A stretch of DNA of 64,000 bases, from the NCBI GenBank assembly GCA_024734555.1, contig JANPWX010000126.1, forward strand, positions 1,393,959 to 1,457,958, written 5' to 3'. This DNA is from Trochalopteron elliotii. Its lineage: Eukaryota; Chordata; Aves; Passeriformes; Leiothrichidae. Shown here in pieces: positions 42,201 through 56,000 of this stretch. The first letter of the stretch is position 1. Every line of letters starts with the position of its first letter. The position numbers and the translations under genes are program-made. The notes under the pieces were generated by a model. That model was not told the DNA's origin and searched no databases. It worked only from the letters and a program-made list of their open reading frames with translations.

Positions 42201-44700
42201 TGACATTACAATATGCCCTTTATATCAGGGGCTGGGGATAAAAACAACAAAAAGCAACAAAACCCCTGAGCTATCAGGTGTTTGAAAAGACAGACAGAAA
42301 GGAGGAAAGGCAAAAGGATGAGTTAGATGAGCTTGTGGTTACAAACAGCCAAACGGGCCCAAGGTAAGGGAAAGTAACAGACACACAAAAAAAGGCTCAG
42401 CATACCAAGTTACATCACAACATAAGTCAGTTTCCTATTGTGACCCTTCATTAAATTGTCCTGAAATAACCGATTTTATTCTCCAAGGCTCCACCAAGTT
42501 CCATTACCAGTTTCCATAAGGATTCCTTCCAAACAGACAGAATACCATTGGCAGCTGCACCAGGCAGTACAAACACTGAAAACATGAGGGCACAGCTCAT
42601 GGTCTGCAGATCACCAACACATGGAATTTTCACATTTTTAACTGCTTACTCTTATTTTAGCTGATCATTTTAAAGAGTTTCATGCAACAAAGTAAACAAA
42701 ACAATACAGATGGGGGGGGGGGGGGGGCATATAAATGTAATGTAGCAAACTGCACAGGTCCCGAAGAAAGCAGGGTAATCTTAGCCTGGTTGTCTTACAG
42801 ATGTCCTTTAAACGCAGAAAGGAAAAAAATTAAAAAAATTTAAACTACTTTGTTTAATAAGTACCACTGCCCATTCCCACAATCAGATAGAAAAGGGACA
42901 GGAGAGAAATACACAGAGGAAAGGCAGGAAAAAAACAGAACCTTAATATTTGTAACCAGCATTGGCGAAACTCAAATTCCCTTCAGTTACAGCAGGTCAG
43001 CAGTCTAGAAATGAATTTAATAAAGAACATATTTTCTTTACAAATATCTGTAGCTGCAGCAAGGAATAGCATACCACAGATTCTCTCTTCAAAAAGTCAC
43101 TTTTGAAAAGAAACTGTGTCAGAGACTGCTTACTTCACATTCAGTGGACCCCAAAAGGAAGAGTGGCTCAAGTGGCCTGATCTGCTAACCAAATACAGAG
43201 TCCTCCTCATCCTCCAGCCCCAAATGGCAACTCAGGTGCTGATCCATTAACCCATGTAAAAGTAATTCCCCACTCACAGTCATCTACCTTCTTTTCATTA
43301 TACCTAGTGTGTCTTTTCAACACAGACAACTCTAGAAATAAGTTAATTCTATTTATTATCACTGCTAAAAAAAAACGAACCCAAAGCAAAACCTGAAGAG
43401 ACTGAATTTATTGTCTTTAAACCAGAACAGGAAGTACCAAAAGAAAATATTCTTTAAGATAATACTAATACATGTAAGAACTCATCTCTTCTCATTATCA
43501 CCTTTAGAGTAGAAAGATCCTGAAGAGAACAACCACTTTGTGTAAGTCAGTCATCAAGGACGGTTAAGAAAATGCAACCAGAGCCCAACAATAACATTAT
43601 CAGTGGCAAATACAGACAAGGCTCAAGAACTTCTCTACTTCATAACACTTCATTCCATTTCAGAAGGAACAGAGTACATAATTCTGGAAAGCCATCCTCA
43701 GAAACGACAAAACAACAGTTGCTTTTAGAGCCTGAGCAGTTTTCTGGCAAGGTTTAGATGGTTTGATTAATTATGTAAGACAAGAAATTGATGTACAAAA
43801 GGCAAAAATCAGAGCCTAGGAAGGAGAAAATATATTCTTCCTTTCCCATAATATATAAGCTTCTTACTCGCAAAGAAAAACAGACATAACAAACCAAAAT
43901 CCCTTCTCCTTCTCTAAAAAAACCAAACAATCGTGATAATCAAAAGGAGCTGCCCAAAAAACCTAGCGACCCAACTCCTCATCCAAAATTAAAAATAGGA
44001 GCCCCCAAATTTAATTATCCAAACAGAACAACCTCTCAAATCACAAAAGAAAAATAAAAGATCTAATTCCAAGACCTCTAACACGCAACCTAACAGAGTA
44101 AAGAAATTGAATGTGTTCACCCAATTCCCGTTTATGGCCGAGCAACGCCTGGATATCCAGGTCTCAGCGGGCAAACAAACTTTGCAGACAAACTCGAAGC
44201 CTAAGGAAATAAGACACAAAAGAACGAGCTGTTTCCAACCAAAAAAAGGGTGAAGAAGGCGAGGAGATTTAACCTTTCAGAGGCTGAACGAGATAATTTG
44301 CTACTAACAGAAAGAACACATGAAGAAGAATCCTGAGAGTTACAGAGACATCACATTATCATCAACGTACCAGAACTAAAAAAGTCCCTGCGCACCCGCA
44401 CACACGTTGGTGCCTTTTCTCCCCAACTTTGCTGCGGAGCCGAGACACGTTCCCGTGCCCTGTACAAAGGGCCGCGTCCGGCGGGACCCCCCGGCTCCCT
44501 GTGCCCAGACACACCCGGACCTGCGGAACCGCAGGAGCCCCAACTCCCCATCACCCCCGGACCAGGAGGGGCCAGCGGACAGGCATGGCCTTTCCTTCCC
44601 CTCCACAATCCTCAACACAATCCCACGGCGAGGAGAGTACGGAGGTGGCTGGGGGTGGGCGGGAAGCTTAAAAAAAAAAAAAAAAAAAATCCCCCAAAAN
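39289..44700 (-). other. DGCR8: DGCR8 intron 1
   Basis: About 5.4 kb or more between exon 2 and the CpG island. It contains a 16-G run (42712-42727) and a stretch at about 41860-42070 that may be a decayed mobile element. No coding exon recognised. Confidence 0.65.
42712..42727. repeat. G homopolymer (16)
   Basis: Sixteen consecutive G on the plus strand (C on the DGCR8 transcript) in otherwise AT-rich DNA. Confidence 0.95.
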
Positions 44701-45450
44701 NNNNNNNNNNNNNNNNNNNNNNNNNNNNNNNNNNNNNNNNNNNNNNNNNNNNNNNNNNNNNNNNNNNNNNNNNNNNNNNNNNNNNNNNNNNNNNNNNNNN
44801 NNNNNNNNNNNNNNNNNNNNNNNNNNNNNNNNNNNNNNNNNNNNNNNNNNNNNNNNNNNNNNNNNNNNNNNNNNNNNNNNNNNNNNNNNNNNNNNNNNNN
44901 NNNNNNNNNNNNNNNNNNNNNNNNNNNNNNNNNNNNNNNNNNNNNNNNNNNNNNNNNNNNNNNNNNNNNNNNNNNNNNNNNNNNNNNNNNNNNNNNNNNN
45001 NNNNNNNNNNNNNNNNNNNNNNNNNNNNNNNNNNNNNNNNNNNNNNNNNNNNNNNNNNNNNNNNNNNNNNNNNNNNNNNNNNNNNNNNNGGCCCCGCCGC
45101 TCCTGTGCCGGGGCTGCGGGTGAGGGAGAGTCCGGCCGCCTCACGATCGCCGTCCCACACTCCGCGCCGCCGCCATCTTTAAACGCCTGCGCTGGGCCCC
45201 TCCGGTCCCCGCGGGCGGGACCCCGCGCGCGCCGAGCCAATGGCGTTCGTAGCATCCGCGGTCACCGATTTGAAATGCCGGCTCCCATTGGCCCGCTCCC
45301 CTGCCTGTTATCTCGCTCCGCCAATAGGAACGCGAGAGACACCCGCCCTCACAGGCCCGGGCCATGGCGGGGCGGGCGGATCCTTTGTGTGGCCCGGACA
45401 GCGCTCGGGCCTTTCCCCGTGTACGGGCCAGCTACAAAAAAAAAGCCGCT
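44380..45450 (-). promoter_or_regulatory. DGCR8: DGCR8 CpG-island promoter and likely non-coding exon 1
   Basis: CpG-rich block interrupted by N at 44700-45089. The minus strand carries AAGATGGCGGC (45179-45169), a YY1-type motif typical just downstream of transcription starts. Upstream of it are three CCAAT boxes, at 45241-45237 (ATTGG on the minus strand), 45291-45287 (CCAAT on the minus strand) and 45325-45321 (ATTGG on the minus strand). A possible exon 1 donor, GTGAGG, is at 45144-45139. The start site and exon 1 end are inferred. Confidence 0.7.
44700..45089. other. assembly gap (390 N)
   Basis: Unsequenced bases within the DGCR8 CpG island, preceded by a run of A and C bases. Probably a GC-rich sequencing dropout. 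Confidence 0.95.
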
Positions 45451-48400
45451 TTTCCCTGTAAACGCTGTTTTGTGTCTTTAAGCAGCAAAATTACAGCATT
45501 ACTGCTTCAAGACTGATTTACCTAAAAAGGATAAATCAAAGTAGGGCCATTTCTCCTGCTCTATGTACCAAGAAGTTCCCAGAACAAGTCTGAAATATGA
45601 CTGCAGTCATATTTTAGACAGGATTCCTAAATAATTATCGAAAAGATCTTACACAATTTATGTAAAATTACTTCTAAAGTGTTAATGAACATTTACGTCC
45701 TAATTTGCTCTATTATTTTATAATTTGTGAGTGATACGGAGCTTTTATTGATACACATTTATAAATGAGTTGCTTCTTTTGTCCTTCATGGGTTTGAAAT
45801 CAACATCAGACACCAAATATTGTGGTAATACATCCTGGTTTTGTCACCAACAGTATGTTTGTGTTTGTTTCATGTGTAATTTCAGGACACGGGAATCTTT
45901 TTCTAGTATTTCACTGATCTCGCGTCTTTGAGGTCCCCAAGTACTGCTATGAAAGACAACTGATACTTTAATAAAACTTTTAAATCTTAGTCAGAAGACC
46001 ACTGTTAGGTCTTTCCATCTTTGTGTTTGTCTAACTTTTTACAAACAAAAGGATAATAATCCATAAACACAGCAATGTTTTCATCAAAACAATGCTCAAA
46101 TTGTGGTTACATTTTTAAGCCAGAAGGTTGATGTGACCTCTGGAGAATTAAATTTGATCTGATCTGCTGTAATAAGGTGCAAAATTCACCTGAAAATTTT
46201 TATCATTTGAACTTCTGATGGAAGAGTTGTCAAACGCGCACAAAAATTTTCAATTTTTGAATTGGAAGTGTACAGGTCCACCTGCATGGTGCAATCAGGA
46301 TTAACCATAAAACCATGAAGTGTCATTATCAACAAAAAACCAGTTCCTAATGACAAGATTTTCACATACAAGATATCAAAGGCAGGACAGAAAACGACTG
46401 CTGTCAACACAAAACACAGCAATCAAGCCTATAAAGACAAAACCATGGGCTTCCCAAGAAAGTCAACAGGCTGCATTCATCGGAATGAAAATTAGGTGGA
46501 GCCAGTGGCTTTTTCATATTCTTCCTATGTCAGTAACTGCAGCACATACTGTGCTGTTCTAACAGCAAAAGCTGCTTCAAGACAAGTTTTGCTCAGCCTG
46601 CATTACTTTTATTTCAGTAAAATACGTTGCACTGCAGCTTTTTTACATTTTTTTGGGCATTGGTAAACTGGTATTTGATTGCATTACATGTCTGCGTCTT
46701 TCACTTTCTGGTGCAATCTGCTCTCCTCAATCTAATCTGTCAGACATCACTTCACAGCCATGGAAATATGTCAACAGGATCCCATGAGCAATCTCAGATC
46801 AGTTCTTGAATGTCAAAAGAGGTGGTTGATTGCTACAAAGAATAATCAAAGTAGACACATCCTTTGGCTCAAAGATATCACAGAATTATTCATCATGCTC
46901 TTGCCATTCACAGATTCAACATAAACTAAATTGTGTTGTCTACAGAATCACATATGACTTCTGATTTTCTTGTTGGAAACACTTCAGCCAAATGATTCTC
47001 CCAAGTTGCAGACTGCTGGCAGAATTTTTCCAATAGTGCAGACATTTTTCTAAAGACAATATTGCTTAAAGTGGAGTATGATGTCTAAGAGGTCAAATAA
47101 AAAGGAACAGCTTTACATTGAAATCTGAGACTTAAAACAAGAAAAATAAAGCCAAAACCAAGTGACCTTCACATCAGAAACTGGACTGGATGGCCATTCA
47201 GAAGAAACATTCTGATCAGTTGCCAGATGCACCTGGGCTGAGGCTATCCTGCAGAGACTGAGGCTTCCCTTACTTGTTCTTCATACATAGAACAAACCTA
47301 TTCCTATGGCTGAAAACCCTGCACTCCTAAATACACTCAATTTATTTAGGGGGTATATTAGAGAAAAAGAAATATTATCTATCTGGGACACAACAGTACT
47401 CTTCATACTTGGCTTTCTATAGGCTCTGTCATCCAAATAGTTGAGAAGAGTTTTCTGAAATAGGCAACATTTATTTGCTCTTTATAAATTTAAAGGAAAA
47501 AAAACATCCTCCGAGTCAGCCTCATAGCTGTTTACACATTGTCCATCTCCACCAGTTAAACCACCCTTGCAAGTCAATCTTACACTTCACAGAGCTGTGG
47601 TAGTATTGCACTGACAACTGCTTCAGACATTCTGGCTTCTCCCCAGCTGCTGTTGCATGGTAGTTTTTCTTGTGAGCCATTACACATCGTGATGTTTGTA
47701 ACTCAAAGCTGTGACAACAAAGCACACTTGGTTGTACACCCTGTGTGAACTACAGCTAAGAAGCTGCTGCTGCAATCCCTCAGCCTGGACTCTCTATGCT
47801 GCTGGCAGCACACAGACACCAAGGAGTGTAATCTCTGGCTGTCAAAAATCCAGGTGTAGCTGCACTTACATGAGCAAAACCATAAATGTCAGTCAGAACC
47901 TTTGTTCTCCCCGACAGAGGCCAAATAAATTGCAGTTCTGAAAGCACAGTTGTGCTGCTAGGGTTGTTTTTAATGCAACTGCCATCCCAGGATTGCTTTG
48001 CCAGTCTAAACTCAGGCACATTACAACATGAGAGAACTCAGACTTGACTGGCACAATATATTGCTAAAGAAAACAGAAAAATTTGCAACTGCCATATTGC
48101 AAAGACAGTGATACAGCACATCTATACATGCTACATCTAGAAGCACAGCAGGACAACATATGAAGATTTATGCAGCAAAACAATTGATGCAGAGAACTTA
48201 ATCTTCATGCGAGGTCCATTTCAAACAGTTTTGCTCAGGCTAAACCCATTATCTGTTGGAGAACACTTGGGGCATTCCTCAAGCACACTTACCTGTTGTT
48301 CCATCCTGTGACCTGAGGCTGCCCTGAAATGTGAGCTGAGGCACAGTAAACAGGGACTACCAGGAAAACCATGTAAGGGCACTTATCAAACCAGGGTGAT

Positions 48401-50366
48401 AATGCAGACCTATCTGTAATTGAGAGGACAGTTAATTCCTCTCTAAATGCCAGTCATTCCAATGAGACATGAGAAACAGGAGATGGATAATGCATCTGAC
48501 TAAGATGTGGCTTTACATAGCTATTTTGAGTAGCTACTGACAGCAGAGATAGTATAGGGAGACAAAAAAAAAAACAAACCCTAGCTTTCTCATTCACCTT
48601 TTTCTTGGAAGAGTGCATTCCTTTAACAGAGGCAAAAACCTCAATCATTGAATACTAATTATAATGTTGTACCACAAGAAGAGACACTACTGGCTTCACA
48701 TATTTTCCAGTTTATTATTTAATATATCTTAATTAACATCTGAAAAATGATGTGGTTTTCTCCACAGAACGGAAGGAAGCAATGTGTCTACCCAGTCTGG
48801 CAGGTTACTGCCCATGGCTGGCTCTGTGTGTCAGGTCAGACACTGATGGAAAACACTCCTGCATCACCAGAGGGAAGTTCCAAGGCACCTGAGTACCTCT
48901 GCAGGCACTGTCATTCTTGGAGGCCTCAAAAAGAGCAGGATCACAAACCAAAACATCATTTTGTGTTGTTTTCCCCTTCCTTTCGTCACCTTCTGATCTG
49001 CATTTAGTTTTACTTTTCTCCATTTATCTTTCTAGTACTAAGACACAAAAATTTAATGTGCATCAGCAGAGATACTGCTTTCTTTCTCATTTGTGTTGTA
49101 TATGACTTATGCATTGTAATTTTTGGTTATCTTGCTTAACATTATAATATTTATTGTTTCTCCCTCATCTGTGATCCTAAGTTCAGTGCTTATGTCTTCT
49201 TTTTTAGCAGATATGGTAAATTTGAGCATGTCAGTATGATACTGTTTTTTTCATTTAGCTTCTAAGTTCTTGATACACAATGTTACAGAGATAATTTATG
49301 TATATACATATGAAATATATTCAACTTTTCTTCACTCTGTTCACCTTAACCTACGTTTCCCAGCATGAGTCATACTGATGGGTTTTGGAATTCTCACAGT
49401 TCAGGCCTCTCCAGCTGATTGCAGTACTGATTCTATTGTCACCAAGTCAAGACTATTTCCTAGATCCTCAGAAGCTATCAACAAGACTTCTCTGCAGAGA
49501 ATGAATCAGATGAGGAACATCAGGCATGTCCTGTTACATCAATCTGAATGAAATAAAACTCCTAGTAGCTAAATATTCCATATAAATAGGGATGCTTGCT
49601 AAGCCATAAATGTGCATTAAGTTCTATAGGCTAAAACTGAAATGTAAGATGCCTTAATTATAGCCTTATTACTGCTTAGCATTTCAGAGATTCATTTCAA
49701 AATTACTTATTCCCTTAAGATATTACAAAAACAGTGTTCCAAGCCTTATCAATATTTTATCTTAATTATTTAGTTTGGTGCATTTCATTTGTAACAACAA
49801 ATATCAATTAAAGCTTTGAACATAGTGAGGAGCCCCAAAGGCCCAATCCCTCCTCTGCTCTGTTCAGATGTGTTTTATTAAACTACTGCAAGGAGATGAG
49901 ACAATTCCACTGCCAGGGGCCAGTAAGGCAGGACATGAAGGCAGGCTCTACTCAGTGTAAGAGGATTGTCTCAGGTCTGCCAAGGATCCAGACTTTTTCC
50001 ACAGTGAATGTGGATTCCCATCCTCCAGCAGCATTTGGTGAGGTTCCACTTTTTCCTAAGGACACATTGATTTTGCTCTTTCCTACTTTTCAACTATTTT
50101 CCAATTTCTTACCTGTGTAAGACAACCATGCAATAGCACAGAATTAGGAAACACACACAACACAACATAAAAACCCCAGAAAAAATACAGCACTCTTAAA
50201 ATGGAATTAAGTACCAGAAATGGAACTTACACTGCAGCTCCTTCATTGTTAATATGGCATTAAAGATTTTACTTCATGGTATCACAACAAGTTACAGGCA
50301 AATGAACAAAAACGTGCAAAAATGCACAATCTACTAATGTCAACAAAGACTGGTCACCAGCTTGAC
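45451..50366. other. intergenic, DGCR8 to TANGO2
   Basis: About 5 kb of AT-rich DNA upstream of DGCR8 and downstream of TANGO2. The open frames here are short and resemble nothing I know. No RNA gene recognised. A non-coding transcript diverging from the DGCR8 promoter is possible but not shown. Confidence 0.55.
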
Positions 50367-53064
50367 TTTATTCTGAGTCCAATTTTGAGCACACAAGTAA
50401 ACAACAATTATGACACAATTTTAAGCAAAAAAAAAGATAACTGAGGTTTTACATATTTTAAAATTTGTTCCACAATCGCTCCAATAGAAAAAGATCAGGA
50501 AACAAATATCTCTAGTAAATGTATGACTTTGAAGAGATGATATGCATAAATAAACGTAGTAAAACACCATGCAACAGTTTCCTATATACACTTTTTTTCC
50601 TTTATATCCTTTAAAACTGGTATTTAAAATTCCCTTTTATTATTAAAAATACTTTTATAAAAATAAAACACTTTCTTGGTTAACTGTAGGTACACTCTCC
50701 TTTTTCCAGTGGATTCATTGCAACTCTAATTTGCACAGAGTAGATCATGCACTTCACAAATACCTTATCACTTCTATGGGCAAGCACCACTTACTGATAT
50801 CTGCACAGCAGTCCTGATCCTGTTTCCACTGAAGCCAATGACAAAACACTCACAAGCTTCCAAAGACGTTAAAAAAACTCATTTTATTAGCTATTCTGAT
50901 GTGATAAAAAACAACAACATTTAAGGTTTGGGCTCTTTCCTGTTTAATGTGTCAGAAAAAGCAAATCCCAGATTTAGAATTTTGATTCAAGCATATCAAA
51001 ATGCATGATTATAATCCATATTTACATCTAAGCTCTGACTCGCCTTTCTTTGCCTATATGTAAAAACTAAAAATAAATTTTCATTATTACAGGACTGCTA
51101 TAAAAACTGAAGTTTAGAAATACTTTTAGCATGATATTGCATGCAAGTATTTTGCTTGCCTTTACAATAATGTCCTCAAAGAGAATGTCATGTTTAAATA
51201 TCCACTATTTGTAAGTGGATATAAAAAAGTTTGCTATGCAAACTCTCAGAGAAAGCTACTGAGGCAGGGGCTTTGTTTCTAGGTAGCATGTGTCAAACTC
51301 AAATTTCAGATAGCTTTAGCTACTTCTTTGCATCTAAAAATAACAGTTAACATTTTTATCCATACAAATATAGGGTTTAAGAAGTCATCAAAAAATTAAA
51401 AAGGGCTAAATTTCTGCATCTCAGAAGGACAGTCTGGAAGGCTTTGAGTTCTAAAGCATGTAAAACCCAACACAACTGTTGATTGTCTTGCAATCAAGGT
51501 GGTCAAAAAGTCATTTATATAGAACTGAATCCACAACCTGTGACTAATCATGTAAGCAGTCCTGGTATCTAGAAGCTATTTAAATATGCAAATATAAAGA
51601 AGAGATTTGACTAAATGCTGCTTTAGCAGCTCCTGACACAAATCTGGGAATGGCCTTTTACAGAACTTCACCTCAATGGAAAGTCTCATTTACTGCTGCC
51701 TCCATTACACCCACACATGTGAGAATGCCCAAACACATCAGCCTGAGTACAGAAATGCAGCTGCACATCTTCCAAAGAGTATCAAAAATCTGTCTACTTT
51801 GCAAGAATTAATTAAAATCAGAGGCTTGTGAAAATACAGTCAGCATACCTAAAGGAAAAAAAATAGTGCTGATCCACTACTAACCTAATATTCAGTATTC
51901 AAAATAAGTCAAAACAAAACAGCAATAGAAACAAAAATAGCTTAGGGTTTTCAAATATCCTGATATTACCTAGAATCTTCCATTACCTACACTGGCACTG
52001 AATAATTGAAAAAAGCATGCATTTAAATAGCTTTTTAATTCACAGGTGTTAGAACATAGGAAATACCTCTTAATACCCAACTTTTTCAGCAATATAAAAA
52101 TACAACAGTGTCACCTTACAACACATAGCTAATTTTACTAAAAATCTATGAGCAGTCACTCCAGGCTGTAACACGTTATACCAATAAAGAAATGAATCCA
52201 AGATTTTTTTATGTACAAAACAGCTGATATATGAAAATCTCATCTTCAGCTTCTGTTTGCAAACAGGTACCTGTTCCTTACCTGCTTGCTGGGGAAGAAA
52301 GTGACAAAAATAATATTGCTAATTAGACTATCAGGAAACAGGATGTCACAGCACAAATAGTTTTATTCAGGTCAAAGAGAAGCAAGTCTGCTCCCATGGT
52401 TCTTTCAGTAAAAGTGAACAGAGATTGAACTAAATTCCCTACCTTGATTCTCAGATGAAGTTTTAGAAATAAGATCTATTGCTGTATTATCTGTACAAAA
52501 ACAAATTTAAAGAACTCTCTGCCCTCCCCAGGCAGAACATTGCACCATGGCACTGAAAAGCTTAAATGAGACTAAAGCACTTAATACTACCAGGATAACA
52601 TACATTCATTTAATGCACATTGGCATCAGCTGTACAATCTTAACAGCATATGCTGAAGGTAAAGCAGAGCTTGGTGAAACCTTCATATAGAACAATAAAA
52701 GCAGCAAATATTTCGCACCATTAGAACTAAAAACAAGTTTAAGTCTACTTATAACATCTTTAAAAAAATCCACACCCACAAAAAAGCAATGACTTTGTCT
52801 TGGACAAAGACGGCCTTGCCCTGAAAGCAGAGTGGTATTAAATAAAATATTTCTGATTGGAAGTTGCTACTTCATGTAAAAACAGCATCTTCATCTGGTT
52901 TTCTCCAAAGCATTTATTAGCTTGATAGGGTATGCTACCAGTTTATTTAAACTTTTGCTTTCCTTGCTATTTTTAGCTTGTGGAGGGTGGCACGAAACAT
53001 TTACTAGGGCTTAATGGCTTGTTCTCTCATTGCTATTATTACAAACCATTCAAGTGGAAAGTTG
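50367..53064 (-). other. TANGO2: TANGO2 3' UTR (extent uncertain)
   Basis: AT-rich DNA after the TANGO2 stop. Minus-strand AATAAA candidates: 52947-52942, 52918-52913, 52367-52362, 50888-50883 and 50372-50367. The first two would make a very short 3' UTR, the last about 2.7 kb. I cannot choose between them. Confidence 0.4.
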
Positions 53065-56000
53065 TTAACTGTGCAGTTTGAATTCATAGGTGCTTGTTTT
53101 CCACTGGTTGACATCAGCATTGATCATGTTGCGCTCGGTGAAAGTTACGCGTCCCTCGGCATCGATGAGCACCACCGTGTTCGTCCTGCAACAAACAGCA
53201 CAAGGCACAAGGTTACACCTGGGCTGCATTAGAAAACCTTCCAGCCTGCCATCCCTCATCCCCAAGTGTTTTAACCCTTTTTTTCCCCACACACCATCAT
53301 CACACGAGCAGGGCAGATATCATCCTGGCAAGTTCAAATGGGCATTTTCAGTCAGTTCTGTCACTGCACTGCCATGTTCCCTGCTGGGCTTGCAGCAGCT
53401 GACACACAAATCTGCTCATTGCAGGGTATGGTAAAAGCTTCAACTTAGTGCAAAGTGCTCCATTCACAAAGAAGTAACATAAAACTAAGTTTTCCTTCAC
53501 AGCCTCTATGTACCCATAAGGATTATTTGTATCAACTGTACACTCTTCATTCCTCTTTCAAATCAATTGCTGAGTAAGATTTTAACACTGTTAATTATGA
53601 TCACAGGACACTGATACATGAGCACAGAATAAGGTTTCTCTCTCTAGGAACATTCCAAAGAGGAGATTTGTTTTCATGAAAAGCAGATGTCAGTTGTGCA
53701 TCTATTCCACTTTGCCTTGGGTAAACTGTCATTTCTCTGTGGACACTGCAGTACCCTGGCACAGAGGGATGACTGACAGTAGGAATTTTCCACCATCCTG
53801 ATCTGACGACCCTTCCCAAGTCACTTTACAGTTGTTCAGTCATATAAAAAAGCACTTAATTTTCTCTGAAGAATATGTGAGGCCCAGTTAACAACCTCTA
53901 TTCACTAAGTCCTGTTGCTAAGGGAAAGGTAAGTGTGAGCATACAATTTTAGCAGTAGGGAGACTTGAAATGTGTGCTAATTCACCAGTAGATGGTCAGT
54001 ATTTCTACCAAGTTATCGCTGTTTCCTTTGAAATGGCTCCAATCTGTGAAGCAAGGGGAGGAAGGTGCTTTGTTACCATATTAAGTCTTCATTATCCTAT
54101 ATTTAAAATGTTCTAATTCATTAAAAAAAATCACTGTAAATACTGAGTGTCTCTCTCAGAATACCAACTTAAAATGCCTACAGCAGTGAGCACTCTCTGC
54201 TTATCAACTCCCATCTCTACAGGGGAAATACTACAGCAGACCATGACACAGACCAATCTGATGAAATTATTAGCAGACTTTTAGAGTAGCAATTCTCTAT
54301 CAGCAGCAACAGGGTTCACCAATTTTGTCCTATTGAAGATTAAATGAAGATTTGCATTGCATTATTCTATTCTTCTTGCAGCTTTGGTGGAACAGTCAGA
54401 GCAGAGAGTGAGAGTATCTCAGTAAAAACAGCAGCATCAGTTAGGGAAGAAGTGGAAATACAGGTCCTTCTGAACAAGAGGAATAGGTTTTTAATGTAAG
54501 AAATGGCAGATCTATTTTACAATGCAATGTCTCAGGAAAACTCTGGTTTAGCAATGCAGATGACACGACTCGTGCTTGTGGAGGAGAAATGTGTTCTGCA
54601 GCATCTCTGGTAAGATCAACGTTCGAGGTGCTCAGATCTGCTCTACACTGGGGAAGCAGGAGAACTGCCTTATCTTGTCTGGGACAAGTTAAAGCTGTGC
54701 CATGCTCTCCATCAAAGATGAACCACAGTGCTGAGCTTCAAACGCTCTTCAGCAGCAAATCCCAGGCACTCAAATACTGACCAAGGAAATACATTACTGA
54801 ATTATACTAGATTAATATCTGAAAAAAAAAAAATTAAAGCAGTCACTATAGAATTTAAACTTACAATAGCACAATTTTGATTTGAGATATGCTTTGATCC
54901 AGTACACATCTATTTCTAGGTATGAATTTTTTTACCTTGTTCCATAATTTGGGCAACGAACACATAAAGCTGCATACTTGTTCAATATAGGACGGATGTA
55001 ATCCTTCCCTTGGTCTTCAATTGCAGGGTCTGGTAGCTGACTGAAAATAGTAGGAAAGTAGTTAAAAAAGAAAAAAAAAATTCTCCAATATTAACACATT
55101 CATCCCTCTCGAACTAGAAGAAGTTCCAGGACATGCCTGAGATCACAGTCAAAGGCAGGGGTGAAGCAGAAGAGAGGGAGTAATGGACAAAAACCCATCA
55201 GGAAGGAATTCTATGATTAAGCCAACCACCATAACCACTAAATTCCTGTAATATGCACACACAAAGAGATCACAAAGTAATAGGAAACAGGATATTTTAA
55301 GGAAGTTCAAAGCTAGTGCATACCCACATATTCATATTTATTATGAAAAGATCATTTCATCTTGAAGTGTGATTTGGAAAGATTACAGGCTTAGTTTTAA
55401 ATATTGCTTTTTGTAAGTAAATATTTCCCTTTTATAGTCAGATGGTTTCAGATGAGATCAAATGGAATTACCGAACATTAAAGGAAGATCATTTGACTAT
55501 ATTATATCTTATATCTTTGTCTTTTTACTAGTAAAAAGTATAAAGTCTAACAATTTTTAAAAAAAATCTCTTGGTGTGATAGCAGATGAAAAAAGCTATT
55601 AAGACAGCTTAGCAGATTCCCCAGTTCCTACTCATTGCTCAGATATCTGGGTTCTTATGTAAAACTTTATTTTGAACCACTGAAAAATGCCACATTCATG
55701 ACTGCTGGCATTAAAATTCACTGTTAAGTTTGGTAAATTTGATCTATATACCAGAAACAGCTTTGCTTCAACTCTCATCACTTCCCAGACAGATGTAAGT
55801 CAAGGTAAACATGAAAAGTACCAGATAGTGAGCAATGATATGAATTTAGACCACAGCCATCTCCTGTACCCTATGCCATGTCTGTACACTGAAGTGGCAT
55901 CAACTTCCTTTCCTTCTGATCATCCAGCTGATGGGCTCAGGCTCACTGTGCAATCCCTTCTGAGTGCAGGAACTTTCCTTACATCTCTAACTCATCTCTT

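Noticed and set aside
44407..45255. Long open frames across the second N gap
   Set aside because: Same artefact: N bases plus a CpG island.
46186..46422. 78-residue minus-strand open frame as a small gene
   Set aside because: No similarity to any family I know, no good splice or start context, and length expected by chance.
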